From the NCBI GenBank assembly GCA_900471485.1, contig UCEU01000002.1, positions 1 through 64,000 on the forward strand: a stretch of 64,000 nucleotides of DNA, read 5' to 3'. The stretch is from Hyphomicrobiales bacterium (GTDB lineage Bacteria; Pseudomonadota; Alphaproteobacteria; Rhizobiales; Rhizobiaceae). Shown here piece by piece: positions 20,978 to 29,219 of this stretch. Under the pieces are notes generated by a model that saw only the letters and a program-made list of their open reading frames with translations, was not told the DNA's origin and made no database searches. The stretch's first letter is position 1; each line of letters starts with the position of its first letter. The translations under genes and the position numbers were made by a program.

Positions 20978-21706
20978 ATGCCGACAATCGCGCTCGTTGA
21001 TGACGACCGCAATATTCTCACCTCAGTGTCGATCGCACTGGAGGCAGAAGGATATAAGGTCGAAACCTACACCGATGGCGCTTCGGCGCTCGATGGTCTT
21101 CTCGCGCGGCCACCGCAGCTCGCCATCTTCGATATCAAGATGCCGCGCATGGACGGCATGGAACTGCTGCGCCGCCTGCGCCAGAAATCCGACATGCCGG
21201 TCATCTTCCTGACGTCCAAGGACGAGGAAATCGACGAGCTGTTCGGCCTGAAGATGGGCGCCGACGACTTCATCACCAAGCCATTCTCGCAGCGCCTGCT
21301 GGTCGAACGCGTCCGCGCCGTCCTGCGCCGTGCCGCCGGTCGCGAAGCCGCCGCGGCTGCTGGCGCTACGGCGCCCAAGCCGGGCGCCGCCCAGCTTGCC
21401 CGTTCACTTGAGCGCGGCCAGCTCGTCATGGACCAGGAACGCCATACCTGCACCTGGAAGGGTGAGCCGGTAACACTGACCGTGACCGAATTCCTGATCC
21501 TGCACTCGCTCGCGCAGCGCCCAGGCGTGGTCAAGAGCCGCGACGCGCTGATGGATGCGGCCTATGACGAGCAGGTCTATGTCGACGACCGCACCATCGA
21601 CAGCCACATCAAGCGGCTGCGCAAGAAATTCAAGATGGTCGACACCGACTTTGATATGATTGAAACACTCTACGGAGTGGGCTACCGCTTCCGCGAAGCA
21701 GCCTGA
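20978..21706 (+). CDS. chvI: Response regulator ChvI
   Basis: An OmpR-family regulator of about 242 residues, partner of ChvG. The receiver domain begins [12 protein letters not shown], has the phospho-acceptor Asp in [16 protein letters not shown] near residue 52, and the conserved Lys in FITKPFS. An Ala/Pro-rich linker leads to a winged helix ending [14 protein letters not shown]. In rhizobia and Agrobacterium ChvG/ChvI responds to acid and envelope signals through ExoR and controls exopolysaccharide, motility and virulence. I chose the ATG at 20978 to match the usual family N-terminus; an in-frame ATG at 20960 is also possible. Confidence 0.95.
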   Translation: MPTIALVDDDRNILTSVSIALEAEGYKVETYTDGASALDGLLARPPQLAIFDIKMPRMDGMELLRRLRQKSDMPVIFLTSKDEEIDELFGLKMGADDFITKPFSQRLLVERVRAVLRRAAGREAAAAAGATAPKPGAAQLARSLERGQLVMDQERHTCTWKGEPVTLTVTEFLILHSLAQRPGVVKSRDALMDAAYDEQVYVDDRTIDSHIKRLRKKFKMVDTDFDMIETLYGVGYRFREAA

Positions 21707-21771
21707 CGCCTGGCGGCGCAGCACGAGAATTATAGAGAGGCGACGCCGCGCGGCGCCCTCTCCGAAAGGGC

Positions 21772-23568
21772 ATGTCGTTGGCACAGTTGGTGCAGGAAAG
21801 GGATCTTGATGATGCGGACGGTCTGAGCGACCGCCGCGTCAGGAGGCGACGCTGGTCGCATCCGTTCCTGATCATCCGCCGCATCTTCGGCAATGCGGTC
21901 TTCTCGAGCCTGACGCGGCGCATCCTGTTCTTCAACCTGACGGCTATCGTCGTTCTCGTGGCGGGCATTCTCTATCTCAACCAGTTCCGGGAAGGACTGA
22001 TCGACGCGCGTGTCGAGAGCCTTCTCACGCAGGGTGAGATCATTGCCGGCGCCGTTTCGGCTTCCGCCTCGGTCGATACAAACTCGATCACCATCGACCC
22101 GGAGAAACTGCTCGAGCTGCAGGCCGGGCAGAGCATAACGCCGGTGCCGAACGACGAGGATCTCGAATTTCCGATCGATCCGGAAAAGGTGGCACCCGTG
22201 TTGCGGCGGCTGATCTCGCCGACCCGGACGCGCGCCCGCATCTTCGATGCCGACGCCAACCTTCTGCTCGATTCCCGCCATCTCTACTCCCGCGGGCAGG
22301 TGCTGCGTTTTGATCTGCCGCCTGTCGAAAACCAGGAGCAGACCTGGAGCGAGTGGTTCACCACGCTGTTCAACAAGGCGCTGCAGCCGGGCAATCTGCC
22401 GCTCTACAAGGAAGCGCCCGGCGGCGACGGCTCGATCTATCCCGAAGTGATGAATGCGCTGACCGGCGTGCGCGGCGCCGTGGTGCGAACAACCGAAAAG
22501 GGTGAACTCATCGTCTCGGTGGCCGTGCCGATTCAGCGTTTTCGCGCGGTTCTCGGCGTGCTGCTCTTGTCGACGCAGGCGGGTGACATCGACAACATCG
22601 TTCATGCCGAGCGTCTCGGCATCATGCGCGTGTTCGGCGTCGCGACGCTCGTCAACGTTCTCCTATCGCTGGTGCTCTCGTCAACGATCGCCAATCCGCT
22701 GCGGCGACTGTCGGCAGCGGCTATCCGCGTTCGCCGTGGCGCCAAGGAGCGCGAGGAAATCCCCGACTTCTCGGCGCGCCAGGACGAGATCGGTAACCTG
22801 TCGATCGCGCTCCGCGAAATGACGACGGCGCTCTACGACCGGATCGACGCGATCGAGAGCTTCGCGGCCGATGTCAGCCATGAGCTGAAAAACCCGCTGA
22901 CATCGCTGCGCAGCGCGGTCGAAACGCTGCCGCTTGCCAAGTCCGACGATTCCAAGCAGCGGCTGATGGATGTCATTCAGCATGATGTGCGTCGCCTGGA
23001 CCGATTGATCAGCGATATCTCCGATGCCTCGCGGCTTGATGCCGAGCTTGCGCGTGTCGATGCGAACGCGGTCGATCTCGAAGTGCTGCTGCGCGATCTC
23101 GTTGAAGTCTCGCGCCAGATCCGCAGCCGCAAGAAGGAAGTGCAGATCGAATACGCCATCGAGCGCAAGCCGGGCGTCAAGACGCGTTTCCTGGTGAACG
23201 GCCACGATTTGCGCATCGGCCAGATCATCACCAACCTCATCGAGAATGCACGCTCCTTCGTGCCGCATGGCGAAGGCAAGATCACCGTCAGGCTTGTGCG
23301 TACCCGTTCGCGCTGCATCGTCTATGTCGAGGACAACGGCCCGGGCATCCAGGCCGAGGATATCGACCGCATCTTCGAACGCTTCTATACGGACCGCCCC
23401 GAGTCCGAAGGGTTTGGCCAGAACTCCGGGCTCGGCCTGTCCATCAGCCGCCAGATCGCCGAAGCGCATGGCGGCTCGCTTCGTGCCGAAAACGTCATCG
23501 ATCCGGAAACGGAAAAGGTCGTCGGCGCGCGCTTCATCCTGGCCCTTCCGGCCGACAGCGCCGCATGA
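21772..23568 (+). CDS. chvG: Sensor histidine kinase ChvG (ExoS)
   Basis: A 598-residue membrane kinase for ChvI. A first membrane span lies at about residues 50-68 (ILFFNLTAIVVLVAGILYL), followed by a large periplasmic domain, a second span near 285-305 and a HAMP-like linker. The H-box is FAADVSHELKNPLTSL near residue 370, and the ATPase has NLIENARSF, EDNGPGI and SGLGLSIS. In relatives the periplasmic domain is restrained by ExoR. Its last bases overlap hprK (ATGA at 23565), linking envelope sensing with the PTS genes. Confidence 0.96.
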   Translation: MSLAQLVQERDLDDADGLSDRRVRRRRWSHPFLIIRRIFGNAVFSSLTRRILFFNLTAIVVLVAGILYLNQFREGLIDARVESLLTQGEIIAGAVSASASVDTNSITIDPEKLLELQAGQSITPVPNDEDLEFPIDPEKVAPVLRRLISPTRTRARIFDADANLLLDSRHLYSRGQVLRFDLPPVENQEQTWSEWFTTLFNKALQPGNLPLYKEAPGGDGSIYPEVMNALTGVRGAVVRTTEKGELIVSVAVPIQRFRAVLGVLLLSTQAGDIDNIVHAERLGIMRVFGVATLVNVLLSLVLSSTIANPLRRLSAAAIRVRRGAKEREEIPDFSARQDEIGNLSIALREMTTALYDRIDAIESFAADVSHELKNPLTSLRSAVETLPLAKSDDSKQRLMDVIQHDVRRLDRLISDISDASRLDAELARVDANAVDLEVLLRDLVEVSRQIRSRKKEVQIEYAIERKPGVKTRFLVNGHDLRIGQIITNLIENARSFVPHGEGKITVRLVRTRSRCIVYVEDNGPGIQAEDIDRIFERFYTDRPESEGFGQNSGLGLSISRQIAEAHGGSLRAENVIDPETEKVVGARFILALPADSAA

Positions 23569-24017
23569 CGGCGTCGCGCTTCAATATCCACGCGACCGCG
23601 ATCGTCATCGGCAAGACCGGTCTCCTGTTCATGGGACCTTCAGGATGGGGCAAATCGATGCTGGCTTTCACCTGCATCACGGAAGCTCAGCGGATTGGGC
23701 TCAGCGCAAAGCTGGTGGCGGATGATCAGGTGTTCATTTCGCGACATGAGAATGAAGTGATTGCCGAATGTCCTGACAGCACTGGTGGCATGATCGAATT
23801 GCGCGGTACTGGCATCGTTTCGATGCCGCACCAAGGTAGAGCTCCTGTACAATATGCGATCATTCCGGGTACCGCTTCCGGACCCGATCGTCTCCCGCCG
23901 GATGGTGAGCGCATCGAGCTCGGCAATGGGATCGAGCTACCCGCCATACGGCTCTTGTCCAACGCAGCGATGCCCTTGGCGGTATTGATGGCAAGAGCTC
24001 CCGAAATAGGACGATAA
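23565..24017 (+). CDS. hprK: Short HPr kinase/phosphorylase HprK
   Basis: A 150-residue protein covering only the catalytic domain; Gram-positive HprK is about 310 residues. The P-loop GPSGWGKSM lies near residue 24, and the downstream conserved Asp-rich stretch LVADDQVFIS and LRGTGIVSM are present. The N-terminal domain of the long form is absent, which is usual in alphaproteobacteria. It probably phosphorylates Ser in the HPr encoded downstream. It overlaps chvG by four bases, so it is likely co-translated with the sensor kinase. Confidence 0.92.
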   Translation: MTASRFNIHATAIVIGKTGLLFMGPSGWGKSMLAFTCITEAQRIGLSAKLVADDQVFISRHENEVIAECPDSTGGMIELRGTGIVSMPHQGRAPVQYAIIPGTASGPDRLPPDGERIELGNGIELPAIRLLSNAAMPLAVLMARAPEIGR

Positions 24018-24170
24018 TGCCTCTTAAATCGCCAGATCAGGCCCGGAACGCCGTATTTTTGTCTTGCACTTCGGCTTTTCATCGCCAAGATGTGCCCCCA
24101 CGGTGGACGCGATTGCTGCGTTGCGATATTGGGCCCACCGTTTGCATACGCCACTAGGAGCAGTAATATC

Positions 24171-24572
24171 ATGATCGGACTTGTGCTTGTCACTCATGGC
24201 AAGCTGGCTGAAGAGTTTCGTCATGCGGTCGAACATGTCGTCGGTCCTCAGAAGTTCATCGAGACCGTGTGCATCGGTCCCGAAGACGACATGGATCAGA
24301 GACGACAGGATATTCTCGAAGCTGTTGCGGGTGCGGACGACGGTCATGGCGTCGTCATTCTGACCGACATGTTCGGGGGCACTCCTTCCAACCTGGCGAT
24401 TTCGGTGATGAGCAGCGGCCACACGGAAGTGATCGCCGGCATGAACCTGCCGATGCTGATCAAGCTCGCCGGCGTGCGCGGCGAGAACAACATGGAAAAG
24501 GCACTCGTCGAAGCGTCGGAGGCCGGACGTAAATACATCAATGTGGCCAGTCGCGTTCTCAGCGGCAAATAA
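24171..24572 (+). CDS. PTS EIIA component, mannose family
   Basis: A 133-residue single-domain EIIA of the mannose type. The phosphorylated His lies in VLVTHGKLAEEF near residue 9, and the family motif TDMFGGTPSNLA lies near 67. No EIIB, EIIC or EIID gene is nearby, so it is likely regulatory rather than for sugar uptake, as in other alphaproteobacteria. The ATG at 24171 has AGGAG at 24156-24160; the open frame begins further upstream without support. It follows hprK after a 153-bp gap and precedes HPr. Confidence 0.93.
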   Translation: MIGLVLVTHGKLAEEFRHAVEHVVGPQKFIETVCIGPEDDMDQRRQDILEAVAGADDGHGVVILTDMFGGTPSNLAISVMSSGHTEVIAGMNLPMLIKLAGVRGENNMEKALVEASEAGRKYINVASRVLSGK

Positions 24573-24588
24573 CGAGCACCAGCCCTCC

Positions 24589-24867
24589 ATGACATCCTCA
24601 CTTTCCCGGGAAATCCTCATCATCAACAAGCGCGGACTGCACGCGCGGGCATCCGCCAAATTTGTGCAGACCGTCGAGAATTTCGATGCGAGCGTCACCG
24701 TTTCGAAAGACGGGATGACGGTGGGCGGAACCTCGATCATGGGCCTGATGATGCTGGCCGCAAGCCCGGGATCCAGCGTCCTGATTTCCGCCAGCGGTAA
24801 CCAGGCCGCACAGGCTCTGGACGCGCTGGATGCGCTTATCCAGAACCGCTTCGGCGAAGATATGTAA
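24589..24867 (+). CDS. ptsH: Phosphocarrier protein HPr
   Basis: A 92-residue HPr. The site phosphorylated by EI is His in NKRGLHARASAKF near residue 18, and the regulatory Ser is in GGTSIMGLMMLAAS near residue 49, matching the HprK target. The start ATG at 24589 follows the EIIA stop by 16 bp. Together chvI, chvG, hprK, EIIA and ptsH form the conserved rhizobial cluster linking a two-component system to an incomplete PTS. EI (ptsP) is not in this window. Confidence 0.95.
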   Translation: MTSSLSREILIINKRGLHARASAKFVQTVENFDASVTVSKDGMTVGGTSIMGLMMLAASPGSSVLISASGNQAAQALDALDALIQNRFGEDM

Positions 24868-24889
24868 GCCGCAAGCGGACCATATAAAC

Positions 24890-24909
24890 ATATAAAGACT
24901 TCTTTATAT
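24890..24909. promoter_or_regulatory. Perfect 9+2+9 palindrome upstream of ahcY (putative SahR operator)
   Basis: ATATAAAGA, a CT spacer and TCTTTATAT form a perfect inverted repeat 125 bp before ahcY and just after ptsH. AT-rich palindromes of this kind upstream of ahcY are attributed to SahR, an ArsR-family regulator responding to S-adenosylhomocysteine. That assignment is from general knowledge and was not checked here. Confidence 0.6.
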
Positions 24910-24961
24910 CATTATTGCCTTCGTCATAGAAGCCTGCTAAACGGCGAGCACTGCCGCGTTG

Positions 24962-24983
24962 CGCGCGGCGCTTTCGCCGCGCG
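24962..24983 (+). other. 9-bp GC hairpin in the ahcY leader
   Basis: CGCGCGGCG, a CTTT loop and CGCCGCGCG form a perfect stem starting 72 bp before the ahcY ATG. No T-run follows, so a simple terminator is unlikely. It could be the end of the ptsH transcript, a leader structure for ahcY, or a chance GC palindrome. Confidence 0.4.
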
Positions 24984-25033
24984 ATCCGTTTCGCGCCCTC
25001 CGCATTCTAGACGCTTTCAGCTTGGAGAACCCA

Positions 25034-26434
25034 ATGAGCACTGAAAAAGACTACGTCGTCGCCGATATCGGCCTCGCAGACTTCGGTCGCAAAGAAATCA
25101 CGATCGCTGAAACCGAAATGCCGGGCCTGATGTCCTGCCGCGAAGAGTTTGGCGCATCGAAGCCGCTCAAGGGCGCGCGCATCACCGGCTCTCTGCACAT
25201 GACGATCCAGACCGCCGTTCTCATCGAGACGCTGGTCGCGCTCGGCGCCGAAGTGCGCTGGGCATCGTGCAACATCTTCTCGACGCAGGACCATGCCGCT
25301 GCCGCGATCGCTGCTTCCGGCGTTCCGGTTTTCGCCATCAAGGGCGAGTCGCTGCACGACTACTGGGTCTACACCGACAAGATCTTCCAGTGGGCCGACG
25401 GCGGCCTCTCCAACATGATCCTCGATGACGGCGGCGATGCCACCATGTACATCCTGCTTGGCGCCCGCGCCGAAGCAGGCGAAGACGTGCTGTCGAACCC
25501 GCATTCTGAAGAAGAAGAAATCCTCTTCGCGCAGATCAAGAAGCGCCTCGCGGCAACGCCCGGCTGGTTCACCAAGCAGCGCGATGCGATCAAGGGTGTC
25601 ACCGAAGAAACCACCACGGGCGTCAACCGTCTGTACCAGCTTTCCCAGAAGGGCCTGCTGCCCTTCCCTGCCATCAACGTCAACGATAGCGTCACCAAGT
25701 CGAAGTTCGACAACAAGTATGGCTGCAAGGAATCGCTAGTTGACGGTATCCGCCGCGGCACCGACGTGATGATGGCCGGCAAGGTTGCCGTCGTTTGCGG
25801 TTACGGCGACGTCGGCAAGGGCTCGGCTGCTTCGCTGCTCGGCGCCGGCGCACGCGTCAAGGTCACGGAAGTCGATCCGATCTGCGCGCTCCAGGCCGCC
25901 ATGGACGGTTTTGAAGTCGTCACGCTCGAAGACGTCGTCTCCACCGCGGACATCTTCATCACCACCACAGGCAACAAGGACGTCATCCGCATCGACCACA
26001 TGCGCGCGATGAAGGATATGGCGATCGTCGGCAACATCGGCCACTTCGACAACGAAATCGAAGTTGCCGCGCTGCGTAACCTGAAGTGGACCAACATCAA
26101 GCCGCAGGTCGACCTGATCGAATTCCCGAAGGGCAACCGCATCATCCTGCTCTCGGAAGGCCGCCTGCTGAACCTCGGCAACGCAACGGGCCATCCGTCC
26201 TTCGTCATGTCGGCTTCGTTCACGAACCAGACGCTGGCCCAGATCGAGCTCTTCACCAAGCCCGGCCAGTACCAGAACCAGGTCTACATCCTGCCGAAGC
26301 ACCTCGACGAGAAGGTCGCGCGCCTGCATCTCGCCAAGCTCGGCGTCAAGCTGACGCAGCTTTCGGAAGAACAGGCATCCTACATCGGCGTCACGCCGCA
26401 GGGTCCGTTCAAGTCCGACCACTACAGATATTAA
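25034..26434 (+). CDS. ahcY: S-adenosylhomocysteine hydrolase
   Basis: A 466-residue NAD-dependent enzyme that splits S-adenosylhomocysteine into adenosine and homocysteine, keeping methylation reactions running. The substrate-site sequences [14 protein letters not shown] and [13 protein letters not shown] are present, along with the NAD-binding loop [11 protein letters not shown] and the C-terminal KSDHYRY. The length includes the extra internal segment typical of bacterial AhcY. I chose the ATG at 25034 with TTGGAG upstream; the frame is open earlier without family sequence. It ends at a strong terminator. Confidence 0.98.
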   Translation: MSTEKDYVVADIGLADFGRKEITIAETEMPGLMSCREEFGASKPLKGARITGSLHMTIQTAVLIETLVALGAEVRWASCNIFSTQDHAAAAIAASGVPVFAIKGESLHDYWVYTDKIFQWADGGLSNMILDDGGDATMYILLGARAEAGEDVLSNPHSEEEEILFAQIKKRLAATPGWFTKQRDAIKGVTEETTTGVNRLYQLSQKGLLPFPAINVNDSVTKSKFDNKYGCKESLVDGIRRGTDVMMAGKVAVVCGYGDVGKGSAASLLGAGARVKVTEVDPICALQAAMDGFEVVTLEDVVSTADIFITTTGNKDVIRIDHMRAMKDMAIVGNIGHFDNEIEVAALRNLKWTNIKPQVDLIEFPKGNRIILLSEGRLLNLGNATGHPSFVMSASFTNQTLAQIELFTKPGQYQNQVYILPKHLDEKVARLHLAKLGVKLTQLSEEQASYIGVTPQGPFKSDHYRY

Positions 26435-26462
26435 TCGACAGATCAGTATCCACAACATCTAG

Positions 26463-26500
26463 AGGGCCTGGCATTGACAAATGCCGGGCCCTTATTTTTT
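26463..26500 (+). terminator. Terminator of ahcY
   Basis: A 13-bp stem (AGGGCCTGGCATT with AATGCCGGGCCCT, one T-G wobble) around a GACA loop is followed by TATTTTTT, 28 bp after the ahcY stop. This is a classical Rho-independent terminator. Confidence 0.93.
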
Positions 26501-26636
26501 GACACACATCTTCCTGACGATTCCCTTTCGAAGTATTGTTTTAGAACTCGATTCGTAGCGGCGGACGTGTCCGTTTGCTCGAAAATGGGATGTCTTGTCG
26601 TGATGCGGCACATTAAAGGACGGAGACATACCGGGC

Positions 26637-29219
26637 ATGTCGGAAGTGATGCAAAGCCTGATTGACCAGGCAGAGGATGGTGCTTGCACTCGCCCCTGCC
26701 CGCTTCGATCCGGCCACCGGAAACTTATCGGAGATCATAAGTCTTCGAAACGCGGAGCGCGGGTCCTGGCCCGGGTCGCGGCAGTATTTGCCGCCGGCAC
26801 CGCTATTGCATCCATTGCCCGGCCCGTCTTCGCTCAAGCCCAGTCGGAAGCAGCAGCTTCCGCGCATCTCTTTACGTCCTCCCAGGTCGTAGGCCTTTCC
26901 ATTGTTATCGGCGCCATTTCGGCCGCTTTGCTTTCAACGCTCTGGGTGGTCCGCCAGCGGGGCAACCTCGAAACCGAGGCCCGCGAAGTCCGTTCCGCGC
27001 TCTCCGACGCCAATCAGCGCATCTCGCAATATGAAGCGCTGATCGCCGACAACAATCGCCGCATCGTGATCTGGGACGGCGACGAGCGCCCGGAACTGCT
27101 CGGCCAATTGCCGCCCGAGACCGGTGCGCCGCAGGATAACGAATTTCTCGCCTTCGGCCTTTGGCTGAAGCCGCGCTCTGCTTCCGAGCTCGATCGTGCG
27201 ATCGACCAGCTTCGCGTTTCCGCGCAGAGTTTCGACATGGTCGTGGAGACACACCGCGACGAAGTGCTCGAAGCGCAGGGCCGCGTATCCGGCGGGCGCG
27301 CCTTCGTTCGCTTCGTGGCGCTCAACAATCTGCGCGCCGAGCTCGCCGAGCTGAAGATTGAGCGCGACCGCCTTCTGGCGTCGATTTCCGCATTCCAGAG
27401 CGTGCTCGATTCGATCGACCTGCCAGCCTGGCAGCGCGACACCGACGGCCACCTCACCTGGGTCAACCATGCCTATGGCGAAGCTGTCGAGGCTGCCTCG
27501 CCGGAGCAGGCCGTCAGCGAGGGCCGCGAGTTTCTGACCACGGTGGCCCGCGAGCGTATCCGTGCTGCGGTGACGCCCGAGACGCCGTTCCACGAAACCA
27601 TCTCAACCGTGGTTCATGGCAACCGCACGTTCTTCGATGTGGTCGACGTCAAGGTGCCGAGCGGTTCCGCCGGCATCGCGGTGGATGTTTCAGACATCGA
27701 ATCCGTGAAGGCGGAGCTTGAGCGGACGCTAAAAAGCCATGCCGAGACGCTCGATCATCTTGCGACCCCTGTCGCGATCTTCGACGGCGATCGTCGCCTG
27801 CAGTTCTATAATCAGGCCTTTGTCTCGCTGTGGGAACTCGACATCGCGTTTCTTGAAAGCAAGCCCGATAATGCAGAGCTTCTCGAGCGCCTGCGCGCCG
27901 CCAAGCGCCTGCCGGATCAGCTGAACTGGAAGACCTGGAAGGAAAACGCGCTTTCGGTCTATCGCGCCCTGGATACGCAATCGGATCTCTGGCACCTGCC
28001 GAACGGCCAGACGCTAAGGGTTTTCGCCACCGCGCACCCGCAGGGTGGCGCCACCTGGGTATTCGAGAACCTCACCGAGCAAGTGGACCTCGAAACGCGC
28101 TACAACACGCTCGTCAAGGTTCAGGGCGAAACGATCGACCACCTGTCGGAAGGCGTGGCGGTGTTCGGCCCGGATGGGCGCATCCGCCTGTCCAACCCGG
28201 CTTTTCGCGCGCTTTGGGGCATCACCGAAGCCGAAGCGAAGCCCGGCACGCATATCCGGGCGCTGGGCGAGGCCTGCGCACCGTCCTACGACCGGCCGGA
28301 CGGCTGGCGGACGTTCGCGGAGCTGATCACCAGCTTCGACGACGAGCGCCGTTCGAGCCAGGGAACGCTGGAACTATTCTCGGGCCTCGTGCTCGACTAC
28401 GCGATCATCCCGCTGCCGAACGCGCAGACGATGCTGACCTTCGTCAACATGACCGACAGCGTTCGTGCAGAACGCGCGCTGACGGAAAAGAACGACGCGC
28501 TGCGCAAGGCCGACGAGTTGAAGAACGATTTCGTCCAGCACGTCTCATACGAACTGCGCTCGCCGCTGACCAATATCATCGGCTTCACCGACCTCTTGCG
28601 GACACCGGGTCTCGGCCCGCTCAATGAGCGTCAGGCGGAATATGTCGATCACATCTCGACCTCTTCTTCGGTATTGCTGACGCTGGTCAACGACATCCTT
28701 GATCTGGCTACCGTCGATGCCGGCATCATGCGGCTGAACTATTCCGAGATCGATCTCGGCGATCTTCTCGACGACGTGTCGATGCAGATCGCTGATCGTC
28801 TTCAGGATAGCGGCGTGACGCTGGAGATCACGGCGCCCGCGCATCTCGGCTCGATCGTCGCCGATCCGCAGCGCCTGAAGCAGATCGTCATCAAGCTCAT
28901 TTCCAATGCCGCCAACTTCTCGCCCGAGGGTTCGGCCATCTCGCTCGCGTGCGAGCGTGAAGGGACCGATTTCGTGTTTTCGATCAGTGACTGCGGGCCG
29001 GGAATCCCGCAGGACCTGATCGCCAACGTGTTCGATCGCTTCGCCACCGGCGCCAAGAGCGGCAAGCGCGGCGGCGCGGGTCTCGGCCTTTCGATCGTGG
29101 ACAGCTTCGTCAACCTGCATCACGGGCATGTGTCAATCGACAGCCAGCCCGGCCGGGGAACAACGGTCACCTGCCGTATCCCATCCGCTGATCTTCCCAG
29201 CTCCGTCGCCGCCGAATGA
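26637..29219 (+). CDS. divL: DivL, tyrosine H-box pseudokinase of the cell-cycle pathway
   Basis: An 860-residue histidine-kinase-like protein. Two hydrophobic segments lie near residues 43-65 and 82-106, then a coiled region and about three PAS-like domains (near 265, 365 and 500). The H-box reads FVQHVSYELRSPLTNI, with Tyr where kinases have the phosphorylated His, the hallmark of DivL. The ATPase domain is retained: LISNAANFSPEG, SDCGPGIP and GGAGLGLSI. In Caulobacter DivL controls CckA and hence CtrA, by binding DivK through this region; the same role is inferred here. Its stop overlaps tsaE-amgK (ATGA at 29216). Confidence 0.93.
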   Translation: MSEVMQSLIDQAEDGACTRPCPLRSGHRKLIGDHKSSKRGARVLARVAAVFAAGTAIASIARPVFAQAQSEAAASAHLFTSSQVVGLSIVIGAISAALLSTLWVVRQRGNLETEAREVRSALSDANQRISQYEALIADNNRRIVIWDGDERPELLGQLPPETGAPQDNEFLAFGLWLKPRSASELDRAIDQLRVSAQSFDMVVETHRDEVLEAQGRVSGGRAFVRFVALNNLRAELAELKIERDRLLASISAFQSVLDSIDLPAWQRDTDGHLTWVNHAYGEAVEAASPEQAVSEGREFLTTVARERIRAAVTPETPFHETISTVVHGNRTFFDVVDVKVPSGSAGIAVDVSDIESVKAELERTLKSHAETLDHLATPVAIFDGDRRLQFYNQAFVSLWELDIAFLESKPDNAELLERLRAAKRLPDQLNWKTWKENALSVYRALDTQSDLWHLPNGQTLRVFATAHPQGGATWVFENLTEQVDLETRYNTLVKVQGETIDHLSEGVAVFGPDGRIRLSNPAFRALWGITEAEAKPGTHIRALGEACAPSYDRPDGWRTFAELITSFDDERRSSQGTLELFSGLVLDYAIIPLPNAQTMLTFVNMTDSVRAERALTEKNDALRKADELKNDFVQHVSYELRSPLTNIIGFTDLLRTPGLGPLNERQAEYVDHISTSSSVLLTLVNDILDLATVDAGIMRLNYSEIDLGDLLDDVSMQIADRLQDSGVTLEITAPAHLGSIVADPQRLKQIVIKLISNAANFSPEGSAISLACEREGTDFVFSISDCGPGIPQDLIANVFDRFATGAKSGKRGGAGLGLSIVDSFVNLHHGHVSIDSQPGRGTTVTCRIPSADLPSSVAAE

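Noticed and set aside
24868..25033. SAM or SAH riboswitch before ahcY
   Set aside because: The leader is short and shows one simple hairpin but no conserved multi-stem core that I could recognise. A protein operator explains the palindrome better.
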